From: Micavibrio aeruginosavorus EPB
GTDB lineage: Bacteria; Pseudomonadota; Alphaproteobacteria; Micavibrionales; Micavibrionaceae
Direction: 5' to 3'
Assembly (NCBI RefSeq): GCF_000348745.1
Contig: NC_020812.1
Location: 627,443 to 691,442 of the forward strand
Length of the DNA: 64,000 nucleotides
Below are positions 17,704 through 27,869 of this stretch, piece after piece. A model generated the notes under the pieces. That model saw only the letters and a list, made by a program, of their open reading frames with translations. It ran no database searches and was not told where the DNA came from. The first letter of the stretch is position 1; each line of letters begins with the position of its first letter. A program made the position numbers and the translations under genes.

Positions 17704-19020
17704 TTAACCCGGCGTCGGTGCAGCATAGGCCAAATTGACGCCTGTGCGGCGGGCCACGTCCTGTTCCGTATCCGGCATTTGCGCGACCGCTGCGGGTTGT
17801 GGCGGGGTTGCGCTCTGGCCACTGGCGCTCAGGCCGAAGGTTTCACGCAGGCTGCCCGTATTGATGCCCGGTGCGGACAGGCCCATTTTTTCCGCGCCCC
17901 AGATCAGTGCGCCAACGATCAACGTGGTCATCGCGACCTGGATCATGCCGCCCATGCCGCGGCCTTGGGAAAAATTGCTCATCGTGCCCAACGCCAGAAC
18001 CGCCGGGATCAACCCCCATGCGCCATTGCGTTCCAGCATGTCCATAAACCCGTTGGCCATGGTGGCACCTGCATTCGGTGTTGCCGCCTGTTGTCCGGCC
18101 TGCGGAGCCGGAGCTGTGGATGTTGGTGCCGTTGGCGCTTGTGCGGCCTGGGCAAAGGATGCCTGCGGCGTTGTTTGTTGTGGCTGCTGCGCATCCCGTT
18201 GTGCACGTTCGGCGGCCAGAATTTGTGCGGCTTCGGCTTCGCGCGCGGCTTCTGTCGTCGCGGCGGCGGACAATTGTGCGCCATCCGGATCTTGTTCCGG
18301 GCGGAACGTGGTCAGCCAGTGCTGGGCCGTGGCTTCGGCGCTGGCGGCCATGCGCATGGCTTCCAAACCGCGCAGGGCCTTTTCATTGTCAGCGTCATCA
18401 TAATAATCTTCGATTTTTTCGAAAATTTCGTCATTGCGGATGGCGTCAGCCATGCTGATCACGCGGCCTTGGCCCAGATTAACGCTCGCGGGCAATTCAA
18501 AGCGCGTTTGAATATCGGCATAGGTTTTGGCCATGTTGTCCGGTGTATATTTTTGTTCAACACGGGCCCATTCTTCAGCATTCAGGCTGGGGTCCATGGC
18601 CATGTCGCTAACAAATTCCGGGCGGATCATACGGCTCATGACCGGATCCACATCAAGTTCAGAGAGCAGGGCATCAAATGCAACTGCACCGCCGGTTTCG
18701 GTTGCGGCCATGGCAAATACACCGCCAAATCCGGTTGCTGTGTATCCTGCCAATGCTGCACGAATTGGATTGATCGCGTCTTGTGAAATCAAGCCTGTGT
18801 CCGCGGCCAGTTCGGCGCGTTCGTTGGCGAAGTAGGAAGCCCCCCCGTTAAAGGCTGCGCCCAGCAGAGGCACACCTTTTCCGCCAATTGTCGCCACACG
18901 TCCGATTTTGGACAGAACACCGGCGCCACCCTTTGCGGCGACGGCGACGTTGTCGATCAGGCGTTCACCAGCGAAAAGAGCATCATCAGCGATGTGCGGC
19001 AAAGCGAGAATGTCAGCCAT
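17704..19020 (-). CDS. Large Ala/Gly-rich protein with membrane segments
   Basis: A 438-residue unrecognised protein with three parts. First, a Gly/Ala-rich hydrophobic N-terminal region, about 25-120 (GGAGVLSKIGRVATIGGKGV, GATGFGGVFAMAATETGG-like pattern). Second, a soluble acidic middle, about 120-240, and an Ala/Gln/Pro-rich low-complexity linker, about 250-340 (EAAREAEAAQILAAERAQRD, then PTAPTSTAPAPQ). Third, two hydrophobic helices, about 350-400 (WGLIPAVLALGTM; IQVAMTTLIVGALIWGAEKM). No Sec signal at the start. It follows 19045-19674 after 24 bases, so the two are one operon. Possible roles include an envelope structure or a secreted pore-like protein; there is no direct evidence. Confidence 0.65.
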   Translation of the reverse strand: MADILALPHIADDALFAGERLIDNVAVAAKGGAGVLSKIGRVATIGGKGVPLLGAAFNGGASYFANERAELAADTGLISQDAINPIRAALAGYTATGFGGVFAMAATETGGAVAFDALLSELDVDPVMSRMIRPEFVSDMAMDPSLNAEEWARVEQKYTPDNMAKTYADIQTRFELPASVNLGQGRVISMADAIRNDEIFEKIEDYYDDADNEKALRGLEAMRMAASAEATAQHWLTTFRPEQDPDGAQLSAAATTEAAREAEAAQILAAERAQRDAQQPQQTTPQASFAQAAQAPTAPTSTAPAPQAGQQAATPNAGATMANGFMDMLERNGAWGLIPAVLALGTMSNFSQGRGMGGMIQVAMTTLIVGALIWGAEKMGLSAPGINTGSLRETFGLSASGQSATPPQPAAVAQMPDTEQDVARRTGVNLAYAAPTPG

Positions 19021-19044
19021 AATGGTGTACTCCTCGTTTGAACC

Positions 19045-19674
19045 TTAACCAGCAGGGGTGAAGGCCAGCGGGGCCGGTTTCGGTTGTTGTTCAATATCCG
19101 CTTGCAACGCTGCCGGGGCAGGACCGCTCGGTAGGCCAAAAGCTGCCGGATTGAATTGGGCGGCGGTGCCACTTTGCGGGCCGTCGTTGTTCATCAGGCC
19201 GTTCAGAGCCGGGCCGGCGAATTTACCAATCACACCACCCAGAACGGCACCGATGATCATGCCGACGATACGGCCCATGATGCCATCACCGCTGAGTGCG
19301 CCAATCGCCGCGCCAATGGCGGCGCCTGGGTTATTGCCAAACGCAGCGCCCATGCTTTGCATCAGGCCTGCAATCGGGTTTGCATTTTGATTGAACGTGT
19401 TTCCGAGGTTCATCGTGCTTCCATCGCTGGACACGGTCGGGTCTTGCGCGGCTTCTGGGCTTGCTGTCCCTGTTGCGCCGGCAATGAAATTCGTTGCGGC
19501 TTCTTGGCCCAGATCAAGGGCGTCGGGGATCAGGCCGCCAGCGGTTGTGCCAATGCCTTGGCCAGTGACGACGTCGGTAGCGAGTGTCGCGCCGATACCC
19601 GTTTTAATCGGGTTGGAAATGCCTAATCCCAGCCCTTTGCCGGCCAGTTTGAATGTTGTTGATAATGCACCCAT
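19045..19674 (-). CDS. Glycine-zipper membrane protein
   Basis: A 209-residue Gly/Ala-rich protein. Residues about 130-170 form a glycine-zipper region (NNPGAAIGAAIGALSGDGIM, then VGMIIGAVLGGVIGKFAGPA) with repeated GxxxG spacing, typical of helices that pack tightly in membranes, as in small pore formers and outer-membrane zipper proteins. A second Gly-rich hydrophobic region is at about 10-45. The tail is Pro/Ala/Gln-rich. The start is preceded by GAGGGAG. It is the first gene of the minus-strand cluster and is followed by 17704-19020. Confidence 0.66.
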   Translation of the reverse strand: MGALSTTFKLAGKGLGLGISNPIKTGIGATLATDVVTGQGIGTTAGGLIPDALDLGQEAATNFIAGATGTASPEAAQDPTVSSDGSTMNLGNTFNQNANPIAGLMQSMGAAFGNNPGAAIGAAIGALSGDGIMGRIVGMIIGAVLGGVIGKFAGPALNGLMNNDGPQSGTAAQFNPAAFGLPSGPAPAALQADIEQQPKPAPLAFTPAG

Positions 19675-19855
19675 CGCTACGCTCCCTCAAATTGCCGTCA
19701 CACAAACATGTTTTTTGCTTTTTGTTATTGTGTCCTCACCATACGGAAAATAGGTAAACAAGGTCTTAATATCTCACAATTTACATAATTTTATTTTGAG
19801 ATTGGGGCTAACGTGCTGTTTTGCAATGATTTTAAAGTGCAGGGTTGGGGCGGGC

Positions 19856-20716
19856 TTAGCTGGTCTTCTTTAATTTTTCCAGCCGGTCCATGCGATGTGT
19901 GCCATCGGCCGGACCGTAGAAGCCGGGCAGTTCGGGCAGCGGGCGCAGAGAGACACATGCGGTGGGTAGGGTTTCCTCATCCCCCAGAACCAGGAAGCCA
20001 TCCGGCTCCAGCGTGCGGGCGAGGTTGTCGAGGATGCGGGTTTTGGCCGCGTCATCCATCGCGCATAAAACATTACGGCAGAAAATCACATCAAACGGCC
20101 CCAGATCGCGCACTGGATCAAGCAGGTTGGAATGCAGGAAATCAACCATGCTCATGATTGATGAATCCAGCTGCCATCCGCCACCATCGGCCTGATGAAA
20201 ATATTTGATCAGCATCGGGCTGGGCAAGCCGCGTTGCACATCAAATTGCGAATAATGGCCTTCACGGGCTTTTGACAAAACGCTGTGCGATATATCGGTG
20301 CCGATAATATCAATGTCCCAGTTCTTTAATGGCGTGCCGCATTCCTTCACCGCCATGGCGATGGAGTAGGGTTCTTCCCCGGTTGAGCATCCCGCGGACC
20401 AGAAGCGTAGAGATTTATATTTCGCCCGTTCCTTGGCCAGATAGGGGATGATTGTGTTTTTTAAATCTTCAAATGGGCGGGCGTCGCGGAAGAACATGGT
20501 TTCGTTCATCATCATCGCTTCGACAACGTCGATGATTAAAGCGTTTTCCGGCACACCGCGCAGGGCGATCGTCATGGATTCAAATGTCGGGTAACCCCAT
20601 TTTTTTGCAATCGGGGTCAATCGGGCATCCAGCAACGAGGATTTATCCGGCGTTAAATCGACGCCGGTGTGCCGGTGTAACAATTCGCGGTACATTTCAA
20701 AATCAGCCAGCCGCAT
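19856..20716 (-). CDS. cheR: CheR-type chemoreceptor methyltransferase
   Basis: A 286-residue SAM-dependent methyltransferase that methylates glutamates of chemoreceptors. It has the N-terminal helical CheR domain (about 5-60) and the catalytic domain with NETMFFRDARPFEDL, the SAM-binding FWSAGCSTGEEPYSIAM (about 105-121), DIIGTDISHSVLSKAREG, and VIFCRNVL, followed by LGDEETL. The pairing with a CheY-like gene six bases upstream on the same strand supports a chemotaxis or signalling role. No chemoreceptor, cheA or cheB is in the window. Confidence 0.94.
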   Translation of the reverse strand: MRLADFEMYRELLHRHTGVDLTPDKSSLLDARLTPIAKKWGYPTFESMTIALRGVPENALIIDVVEAMMMNETMFFRDARPFEDLKNTIIPYLAKERAKYKSLRFWSAGCSTGEEPYSIAMAVKECGTPLKNWDIDIIGTDISHSVLSKAREGHYSQFDVQRGLPSPMLIKYFHQADGGGWQLDSSIMSMVDFLHSNLLDPVRDLGPFDVIFCRNVLCAMDDAAKTRILDNLARTLEPDGFLVLGDEETLPTACVSLRPLPELPGFYGPADGTHRMDRLEKLKKTS

Positions 20717-20722
20717 TCTGAC

Positions 20723-21088
20723 CTACCCCAAACCGATTTGCAGGAATTTCGACATCAAGATTTCACTGTCGAATGGTTTCATCACATATTCATCGGCCCC
20801 GGCCTTGATCGCACGTTCAACATGAAAGGAATCGTTTTCGGCGGAGCAGAGGATGACCTTTGGGTGCGTACCGTTTTTCATGCCGCGCAGGCGTTCCAGA
20901 AATTCGATGCCACTCATCGATGGCATGTTCCAGTCCAGAACGATGGCATCGGGCATGGCGCTTTCACAGATTTCAAAGGCTTCGACACCGTTATCGGCTT
21001 CAATACATTTGAACCCGGCCTGTTCGGCAATACGGCGCGCCACTTTGCGCACCACCTGGCTGTCGTCGATCACAAGACATGATTTCAT
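20723..21088 (-). CDS. Single-domain CheY-like response regulator
   Basis: A 121-residue stand-alone receiver domain. Phospho-acceptor D52 in IVLDWNMPSMSG, acidic residues D8/D9, S82 in LCSAEN and K104 in VMKPF are in the canonical places. With no output domain it should act by protein contact, as CheY does. It is transcribed immediately before cheR. In alphaproteobacteria such proteins work with chemotaxis or with cell-cycle phosphorelays; chpT lies about 150 bases upstream on the same strand. Confidence 0.93.
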   Translation of the reverse strand: MKSCLVIDDSQVVRKVARRIAEQAGFKCIEADNGVEAFEICESAMPDAIVLDWNMPSMSGIEFLERLRGMKNGTHPKVILCSAENDSFHVERAIKAGADEYVMKPFDSEILMSKFLQIGLG

Positions 21089-21187
21089 CGGGGCCCGTCT
21101 GCATCATTATGAATCAAAAGAAACGGGGAACACCCGTCCGGCCATTCTAGGCATCTGTTTCTTAAAGGGGATTTAATGCCCAAACAA

Positions 21188-21223
21188 AAACCCCGGCCGA
21201 TCCAGTGGATGTGTCCGGGGTTT
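21188..21223 (-). terminator. Terminator after chpT
   Basis: AAACCCCGG / CCGGGGTTT with an 18-base loop and a T run on the minus strand. It separates chpT from the cheY-cheR pair. Confidence 0.75.
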
Positions 21224-21241
21224 CGGAAAATGGGGGTGTAA

Positions 21242-21880
21242 TTAGGCGCGTTTGATCAAAAACGTTACCATGCTGTCGCCAGCTTTCTCAATGGTGATGT
21301 CCAATCCGTACTGACGGCCCAGAATGCCGGTGGCAAACGGGTGAACCAAGCGGGGGTCCAGATCGGCGGGGTCCAGTTCAACGGCCAGGGCTTCCTTCAC
21401 CTGGGCGCGGGGGGCGGCGTCGGGGCCGCCGGCAATCACGCGGGTTTCGCCGTTTTCGTGGGTGACGCCAATGGCACCGCCCTTGGGCATGCATTCCGCG
21501 GCCAGCATCAGGGTCGCGGTCAGGATCTTGCAAAACCCTTCCGGCAACTCAACATCGGCGAACACCGCGCGGGCGTCCCAGTTTTGTTTGATCTTGCCAT
21601 CGGCGGTGATCAAATTGTCGAACGTCTTGTGAATGTCCCACGGTTTGATATTGGGGTCACGGCCACCCGCGCCATAGGCGAGGCGGAACACCTGCAACCG
21701 CGCGGCGGCGGCCTGGGCGCTCATGGAAATCAGGGCGATGGCTTCGTCCCCGGCATCGGCACCCATGTCTTCCAGAAATTCGACGCCGTTATTCACGGCC
21801 CCGACCGGAGAGATCAAATCGTGGCAAATGCGGGATGCCAGCAATTCCAGAACCGTGGCGTCGATCATTGTGTTGTGCAT
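21242..21880 (-). CDS. chpT: Histidine phosphotransferase ChpT
   Basis: A 212-residue dimeric pseudo-kinase phosphotransferase that passes phosphate from CckA to CtrA and CpdR. The H-box is LASRICHDLISPVGAVNNG with phospho-His20; the remainder is the degenerate ATPase-like C-terminal domain (LTATLMLAAECMPKGGAIGV; HPFATGILGRQYGLDITIE). The start at 21880 is preferred: it has AGGAA upstream and fits the family. The ATG at 21922 would overlap the preceding gene. ctrA is in the same window at 51131-51838, but no cckA or cpdR was seen. Confidence 0.9.
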   Translation of the reverse strand: MHNTMIDATVLELLASRICHDLISPVGAVNNGVEFLEDMGADAGDEAIALISMSAQAAAARLQVFRLAYGAGGRDPNIKPWDIHKTFDNLITADGKIKQNWDARAVFADVELPEGFCKILTATLMLAAECMPKGGAIGVTHENGETRVIAGGPDAAPRAQVKEALAVELDPADLDPRLVHPFATGILGRQYGLDITIEKAGDSMVTFLIKRA

Positions 21881-21896
21881 GGGAGATTCTTTTTCC

Positions 21897-23333
21897 TTAA
21901 GCGAAGCTGACGTCATAACCAATTTTCCCGACTTCTGTGCGAACCATATCTTTCAGACGTTCCAGTGCATCGGCGCTCTGGGCCTCTGCCCGGGTGACCA
22001 GCACGTTTTGCGTGTTGGAGGCGCGCAGCAGCCACCAGCCATCTTTCGTGTTTACGCGGGCGCCGTCAATATCATTCACGGCAATAGACGGATCTTTTTG
22101 CGCCTGTGCCTTGACCGAGGCCACGACAGCAGCGACCAGATCAAATTTCTTCACTTCGTCCACTTCGAACCGGATTTCCGGCGTGTTGAAGATTTGCGGC
22201 AAATGCGCGGTCAGGGTGGAGGCCGGGGCGTTTGCGTCAATCACGGCATTCATCAAACGAATGCCGCAATACAGCCCATCATCAAACCCGTACCAGCCAT
22301 CACCGAAGAAGATGTGGCCGGAGAGTTCACCGGACAACGGTGATTTTTCTTCCGCCATTTTCGCCTTGATCAGTGAGTGGCCGGTTTTCCACATCACTGG
22401 CTTGCCGCCCAGGCGGGCGATTTCGTCGTACATGACCTGGGAACATTTCACATCACCCACAATGGTCGCGCCCGGGTGGCGTTTCAGCACGTCACGGGCG
22501 TAAATGGTGATGAGGGAGTCGCAACGCAAAATCCCGCCTTTTTCATCCACGGCACCAATGCGGTCGGCGTCGCCGTCAAAGGCAATGCCCAGATCGAAGC
22601 CGTTGTCTTTGACGCACTTGATCAAATCTTCCAGATTGTGGTCGACCGTCGGGTCCGGGTGATGGTTGGGGAAGGTGCCATCAATTTCATCGAACAGCAG
22701 GATATGCTTGCCCGGCAATTTCTTGGTCAGGCGGCGGGTGATTTCCCCGGCGGCGCCGTTGCCGCAATCCCAGACGACGTTCAACGGCTTGTTCGTCTGT
22801 TTCAAATCGGCCATCAGGCGGTCGACATAGATATCCTGAATATCAAATGTTTTGATCGAGCCTTCGCCGGTTTCGTAATCGCCTTCACGCGCGATGCGGC
22901 CAATCTCCTGCACCGCCGGGCCGTACACCGGGCCGGTTTGCAGGGTCATTTTAAAGCCGTTGTAATCGGACGGGTTGTGCGACCCGGTAATCATAATCCC
23001 GGCATCGGTTTTCAAATGTTTGACAGCGTAATACAGCATCGGTGTGGGGCCGAGGCCGATATCGGTGACATCCAATCCCACGGCCATCAAACCGCGCACA
23101 ACAGCCGCCGACAAAATCGGGCTGGATGCGCGGCCATCGAAACCAAGCGCCACCGTTTTTCCACCCTTGCGGCGGACATAGGTGCCATAGGACAGGCCAA
23201 CAGCATAGGCCACATCTTCGGACAGGTTTTTTCCGACCTGACCGCGAATGTCGTATTCGCGCAAGATTTCCTGATCGAATTTAAAAGCTGCTGGTGCCAT
23301 CTCTGTTTTCTTCGCTGTGTTTGCGGTTGTCAT
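21897..23333 (-). CDS. algC: Phosphomannomutase/phosphoglucomutase
   Basis: A 478-residue alpha-D-phosphohexomutase that interconverts hexose 6- and 1-phosphates for LPS and exopolysaccharide precursors. The phosphoserine loop is ITGSHNPSDYNGFK (about 112-125), the metal-binding loop is FDGDADRIGAVDE, the sugar-binding loop is SGELSGHIFF, and the C-terminal phosphate loop is LRASNTQNVLVTRAEA. This pattern matches dual-specificity AlgC-type enzymes. It follows galU after 12 bases on the same strand, so both genes make nucleotide-sugar precursors together. Confidence 0.93.
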   Translation of the reverse strand: MTTANTAKKTEMAPAAFKFDQEILREYDIRGQVGKNLSEDVAYAVGLSYGTYVRRKGGKTVALGFDGRASSPILSAAVVRGLMAVGLDVTDIGLGPTPMLYYAVKHLKTDAGIMITGSHNPSDYNGFKMTLQTGPVYGPAVQEIGRIAREGDYETGEGSIKTFDIQDIYVDRLMADLKQTNKPLNVVWDCGNGAAGEITRRLTKKLPGKHILLFDEIDGTFPNHHPDPTVDHNLEDLIKCVKDNGFDLGIAFDGDADRIGAVDEKGGILRCDSLITIYARDVLKRHPGATIVGDVKCSQVMYDEIARLGGKPVMWKTGHSLIKAKMAEEKSPLSGELSGHIFFGDGWYGFDDGLYCGIRLMNAVIDANAPASTLTAHLPQIFNTPEIRFEVDEVKKFDLVAAVVASVKAQAQKDPSIAVNDIDGARVNTKDGWWLLRASNTQNVLVTRAEAQSADALERLKDMVRTEVGKIGYDVSFA

Positions 23334-23345
23334 TGGTAATCCCCC

Positions 23346-24245
<900 letters not shown>

Positions 24246-24374
24246 CGGTTGCCATAATCCAAAGGTTATTATGAAGTGGGTGGATTAAGGCATAGGGCTG
24301 GGGGGTTTTCAAGGGTGGGGTCTTTCTTTTCCGTATTAACGTTTCGGTAATGCCCCTTATATAAGATTTCGCTC

Positions 24375-24992
24375 ATGGGACCTGAAGATGTAACACGACG
24401 CGATGTTGAGAATTTTCTGGCCGGGCGGGACATGGTGGATGCCCGCGTGGTGGACCAGATTTGCGACCGGGTTCGACAGGATCCAAAGGCGCAGAGCGAA
24501 GTGGCGCAAATGTTCAACAATGCGGCGGGCAATATGATGAGCGGCATGCGCTCTAATAAATACCTTCTGGCAATGACCCAGACATTACAGGACCCGGAAT
24601 TTTCCGACGTTCGCGACCATATGATCCGGGCCACGCAGGCCATTCAAAAAGCCATGGAAGGGTTTTTAGAAAATGATGCCCTGGCCGAAGCGATGGAGGA
24701 TAACCCGCGTACGGACCAATGGGGGCAACCGACATTGTTCGTGCAGATGAAACCCGAGAATGCCGAGCTTTTGGTGTGTGATCCGAATTTCATGGACCCG
24801 CTGGCGCGGATCAGCAACATGAAACCCCTGTCCGAAGAGCGCGTTGAGCAGTTTAATGACGCGGTGTCCCAACGGGCGCGGGCATTGTACCCGATGGATG
24901 AAGAGGCGTTCCGTCAGGAAGCGGTCAAAGCCGAGCCGCAGGGGCAGGATTTGCTGCGCCGCTTTGGGCTTGTGGACGGGCCGGGGGTTTAG
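24375..24992 (+). CDS. Hypothetical cytosolic protein
   Basis: A 205-residue protein I do not recognise, rich in Met, Gln and acidic residues, with no signal peptide or membrane segment. It looks largely helical (VAQMFNNAAGNMMSGMRSNK; IQKAMEGFLENDALAEAMED). Its 3' end overlaps by four bases the 3' end of the convergent J-domain gene. It is divergent from galU. Confidence 0.68.
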   Translation: MGPEDVTRRDVENFLAGRDMVDARVVDQICDRVRQDPKAQSEVAQMFNNAAGNMMSGMRSNKYLLAMTQTLQDPEFSDVRDHMIRATQAIQKAMEGFLENDALAEAMEDNPRTDQWGQPTLFVQMKPENAELLVCDPNFMDPLARISNMKPLSEERVEQFNDAVSQRARALYPMDEEAFRQEAVKAEPQGQDLLRRFGLVDGPGV

Positions 24993-25441
24993 GTCTTTTT
25001 CTTTTTCAACAACCGATCACGTGCGGCGTTCAACCGTTCCGCCACCCACGGGCTGCCCTGCTGGTCGGGGTGCATGGCTTTCATCAGGCGGCGATAGGCG
25101 TCCTGAATTTCGTTTTCTTCTGGCTCCCCTGACAGGCCCAAAATCTCCAATGCTTCGGCGCGGGTGAGATCCTGACTGCGCGGGGGGCGGGATTCTGTTT
25201 GTGTGTGGCGCGGGCTGCGAGCACGCAATATTCCCATAATAATCGGGGCGAGGGCCGCAATCACGCCCATAGCCGCCGGCAACCGCCCGGTCAGTGCCAG
25301 CAACACGACCGCAATCGCCACGCCTAGAACGCCAGCCGACAGAAACAGACTTTTGACCTGGTGCGTATTGGCGTTCAGCATGAATTGATACAGGCCATAC
25401 AGCGCCAGCAAAAGGGCGATAATCCCCAAAATGTAAGGCAT
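24989..25441 (-). CDS. Membrane-anchored J-domain protein
   Basis: A 150-residue protein with three or so hydrophobic helices in the N-terminal 75 residues (YILGIIALLLALYGLYQFM; LFLSAGVLGVAIAVVLLAL; MGVIAALAPIIMGIL) and a C-terminal J domain (about 95-148) with EALEILGL, IQDAYRRLMKAMHPDQQGS and an intact HPD motif. J domains recruit and stimulate DnaK. The layout resembles alphaproteobacterial TIM14/PAM18-like proteins. The start at 25441 is preferred over 25480, which adds 13 residues. Confidence 0.85.
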   Translation of the reverse strand: MPYILGIIALLLALYGLYQFMLNANTHQVKSLFLSAGVLGVAIAVVLLALTGRLPAAMGVIAALAPIIMGILRARSPRHTQTESRPPRSQDLTRAEALEILGLSGEPEENEIQDAYRRLMKAMHPDQQGSPWVAERLNAARDRLLKKKKT

Positions 25442-25539
25442 CGGTTTTCCCCGTGTGGGTGCGTTAAAAAGCATGGACACCGCGCGCGGTGCCGTTACTA
25501 TTCTATCCTATGACACACAATCAAAAAAAGGCCAACGTC

Positions 25540-27387
25540 ATGTCCGCACCATCCAGTCGCCTGTCCGATGTTCGCACGCATATGATGCAGGAGGGGATCG
25601 ATCTGTTTCTGGTCCCGCGCGCGGATGAATTTCAGGGCGAATATGTACCCGCAGGTGCTGAACGTCTGGCGTGGGTCAGCGGATTTACCGGATCGGCGGG
25701 CATGGCGGCGATTGCCATGGACAAGGCCGTGGTGGTCACGGATTCCCGTTATGAATTGCAGGTCGTGGACCAGACGGATGCGGCGTTGTTCGATACAGCC
25801 ATTATGGAGAAGAAAAGCCTGGGCGGCACCGTGGCCGAATGGATTGCGGGCAATGTGAAATCGGGCGCCGTTATCGGGTATGATCCGAAATTGCACACCC
25901 CGGCTCAGATCAAAGCATTCAAGGATGATCTGGCCGATCATGGTGTGGTGTTCAAGGCCGTGTCGCGCAACCCGTTGGATGCGGCATGGCGCGATCGCCC
26001 GGGATTGCCGATGAACAATGTCGAGGAATTTCCGGAGGCGATCGCCGGCAAATCCGCCTCGCAAAAACGCGATGATATCGCCGCCGTGGTGAAGAAAGAA
26101 AAACTGCACGCGATGGTGATTACCAAGCCGGATTCGATTGCATGGCTGTTGAATATTCGCGGCACCGATGTGCCGCATACGCCACTGGCACTGTCTTATG
26201 CCACGATTTATGACGATGGGCGCGTGGATTGGTATATCCATCCGGCGAAATTGACGCCACCCGTATTGCGCCCGCATCTGGGGAACAAGGTGCAGATCAT
26301 TGACCCTATCGGCCTTGAACATGAAATGGAAAAACTGGCCCGCGCGGCCAAGGCGGGCAAGAAAGCCATCGGGCTGGATTTTGCCCGGGCCTCCATCTGG
26401 TTCCAACAGGTGTTGGAAGGCGCTGGGGCCACGGTGAAGGATGTCACCGATCCGATCATTATGCCCAAGGCGCAAAAAACACCCGCTGAACAACAAGCCA
26501 TTATCAATGCCCACATCCGTGATGGCGTGGCGGTGACGCGGTTCCTCGCCTGGGCCGATCGTGAATTGCACAAGGGCACATATTCCGAATTGGATGTGGC
26601 CGACCGTTTGGAACAATTCCGCCGCATGGCCCCGGAATATCGTGATTCATCGTTTGATACGATTGCGGGATGGGCGGAAAACGGGGCGATTGTGCATTAC
26701 CGCGCTACGCCAGAAAAATTCAAAAAAATTGATACGCCGGGGATTTTGTTGCTGGATAGCGGGGCGCAATATATTGACGGCACGACCGATATCACCCGCA
26801 CGATCACAGTCGGAAATTCGGACCCGGAAGTGTGCGAAAATTATACCCGCGTGTTGCGCGGTCATATCGCCGTATCCATGGCGCGTCCGACCAAAAAAAC
26901 ATTGTCCGCCGATGTGGATGCGCTGGCGCGCCAGCCGTTGAAGGATGCAGGGTTGAATTACGGCCATGGCACCGGGCATGGTGTGGGATGTTATTTGTCC
27001 GTGCATGAAGACGGGGCGGGGATTTCATCGGCCCGCAAAACCCCGTTTATGCCGGGCACATTGATTTCCAACGAACCGGGATATTACAAAGCCGGGGCCT
27101 ATGGCATTCGCATTGAAAACCTGGTCCTGACGCAGAAGGATTCACGGGGGCGCATGTTCTTTGAAACCGTGACCTTGGCCCCGTATGACCGCCGCCTGAT
27201 CCGTGCGGATATGATGAGCAAGGACGAGCTGAAATGGCTCAACGATTATCATGCGCGTGTGGAGCAGGTGATCGGCCCGCATCTGGATGCAACGGATCGT
27301 GCGTGGCTGAAAGAGGCGTGCGCCCCTGTAAAAAAGCCTGATGCACCGCGCGCGCAACCCGCCCGCGGTGCGGCGCCCCAGCCGTAA
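25540..27387 (+). CDS. Xaa-Pro aminopeptidase (M24B family)
   Basis: A 615-residue cytosolic metallopeptidase that removes an N-terminal residue preceding proline. It has the three-domain layout of eukaryote-type aminopeptidase P: two creatinase-like N-terminal domains (about 1-300) and the pita-bread catalytic domain. Metal-site regions are LLLDSGAQYIDGTTDITRT with two Asp, GHGTGHGVGCYLSVHE with the catalytic His, ISNEPGYYKAGAYGIRIEN with a Glu, and the final Glu in MFFETVTLAP. The start at 25540 is preceded by AAAAAAGG; an earlier ATG lies at 25489. Confidence 0.93.
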   Translation: MSAPSSRLSDVRTHMMQEGIDLFLVPRADEFQGEYVPAGAERLAWVSGFTGSAGMAAIAMDKAVVVTDSRYELQVVDQTDAALFDTAIMEKKSLGGTVAEWIAGNVKSGAVIGYDPKLHTPAQIKAFKDDLADHGVVFKAVSRNPLDAAWRDRPGLPMNNVEEFPEAIAGKSASQKRDDIAAVVKKEKLHAMVITKPDSIAWLLNIRGTDVPHTPLALSYATIYDDGRVDWYIHPAKLTPPVLRPHLGNKVQIIDPIGLEHEMEKLARAAKAGKKAIGLDFARASIWFQQVLEGAGATVKDVTDPIIMPKAQKTPAEQQAIINAHIRDGVAVTRFLAWADRELHKGTYSELDVADRLEQFRRMAPEYRDSSFDTIAGWAENGAIVHYRATPEKFKKIDTPGILLLDSGAQYIDGTTDITRTITVGNSDPEVCENYTRVLRGHIAVSMARPTKKTLSADVDALARQPLKDAGLNYGHGTGHGVGCYLSVHEDGAGISSARKTPFMPGTLISNEPGYYKAGAYGIRIENLVLTQKDSRGRMFFETVTLAPYDRRLIRADMMSKDELKWLNDYHARVEQVIGPHLDATDRAWLKEACAPVKKPDAPRAQPARGAAPQP

Positions 27388-27398
27388 TCAGGAGGCCG

Positions 27399-27752
27399 TT
27401 ATTGCGGCTTCGGGGTGGCGGGCATCGCGCCCTTGTAAAAACGCTCTGATGCGATTTCGGCTTCCGGGTGATATTGGATGTCGCATTTGTCCTTGGCGTA
27501 CGTGGCCACATCACGCCCATCGCTGACGATCGTGATGTATCCGCCCAGGCTCAGTTTGACACTGTCATTCATGCCGCTTCGTTCGCTGCGGTACCCTTCA
27601 TAATGACTGAGCGTGCCGTTTTGGTTTGTGCAGGTAATATCCATTTTTTCCGCATCAACCGTGAGCGAGTCGTAATAAGCGAACGCAAAGGCGGCGCAGA
27701 GCGACCCGCCCAGGATGGCAAAAGTGAAACCGGTTTTGTGGCTTTTTTTCAT
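27399..27752 (-). CDS. Hypothetical exported protein
   Basis: A 117-residue protein with an N-terminal signal or anchor (MKKSHKTGFTFAILGGSLCAAFAFAY). The mature part contains two cysteines (ITCTNQNG and DKCDIQY) that could pair. No family recognised. It converges on the M24 peptidase gene, with 11 bases between the stops. Confidence 0.6.
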   Translation of the reverse strand: MKKSHKTGFTFAILGGSLCAAFAFAYYDSLTVDAEKMDITCTNQNGTLSHYEGYRSERSGMNDSVKLSLGGYITIVSDGRDVATYAKDKCDIQYHPEAEIASERFYKGAMPATPKPQ

Positions 27753-27831
27753 TGTAAAATCCCCGTTATCTATAATTTTTTGATTATGGGGGACAGGGTA
27801 CAAAAATATGGGGTCAGGGAAAAGAAATAAA

Positions 27832-27862
27832 AAAAACGGGCCGTAATTGCGGCCCGTTTTTT
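27832..27862 (-). terminator. Terminator after 27870-28085
   Basis: ACGGGCCG / CGGCCCGT with flanking A and T runs (six A before, seven T after on the plus strand, so also usable on the minus strand). Confidence 0.88.
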
Positions 27863-27869
27863 TGAAGGA

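Noticed and set aside
17689..18786. 365-codon plus-strand frame antisense to 17704-19020
   Set aside because: Cys/Gly/Arg-rich shadow; the minus frame has ribosome-site context and a terminator downstream.
25498..26616. 372-codon minus-strand frame over the M24 peptidase gene
   Set aside because: Antisense to a gene with complete catalytic motifs; the composition is artefact-like.
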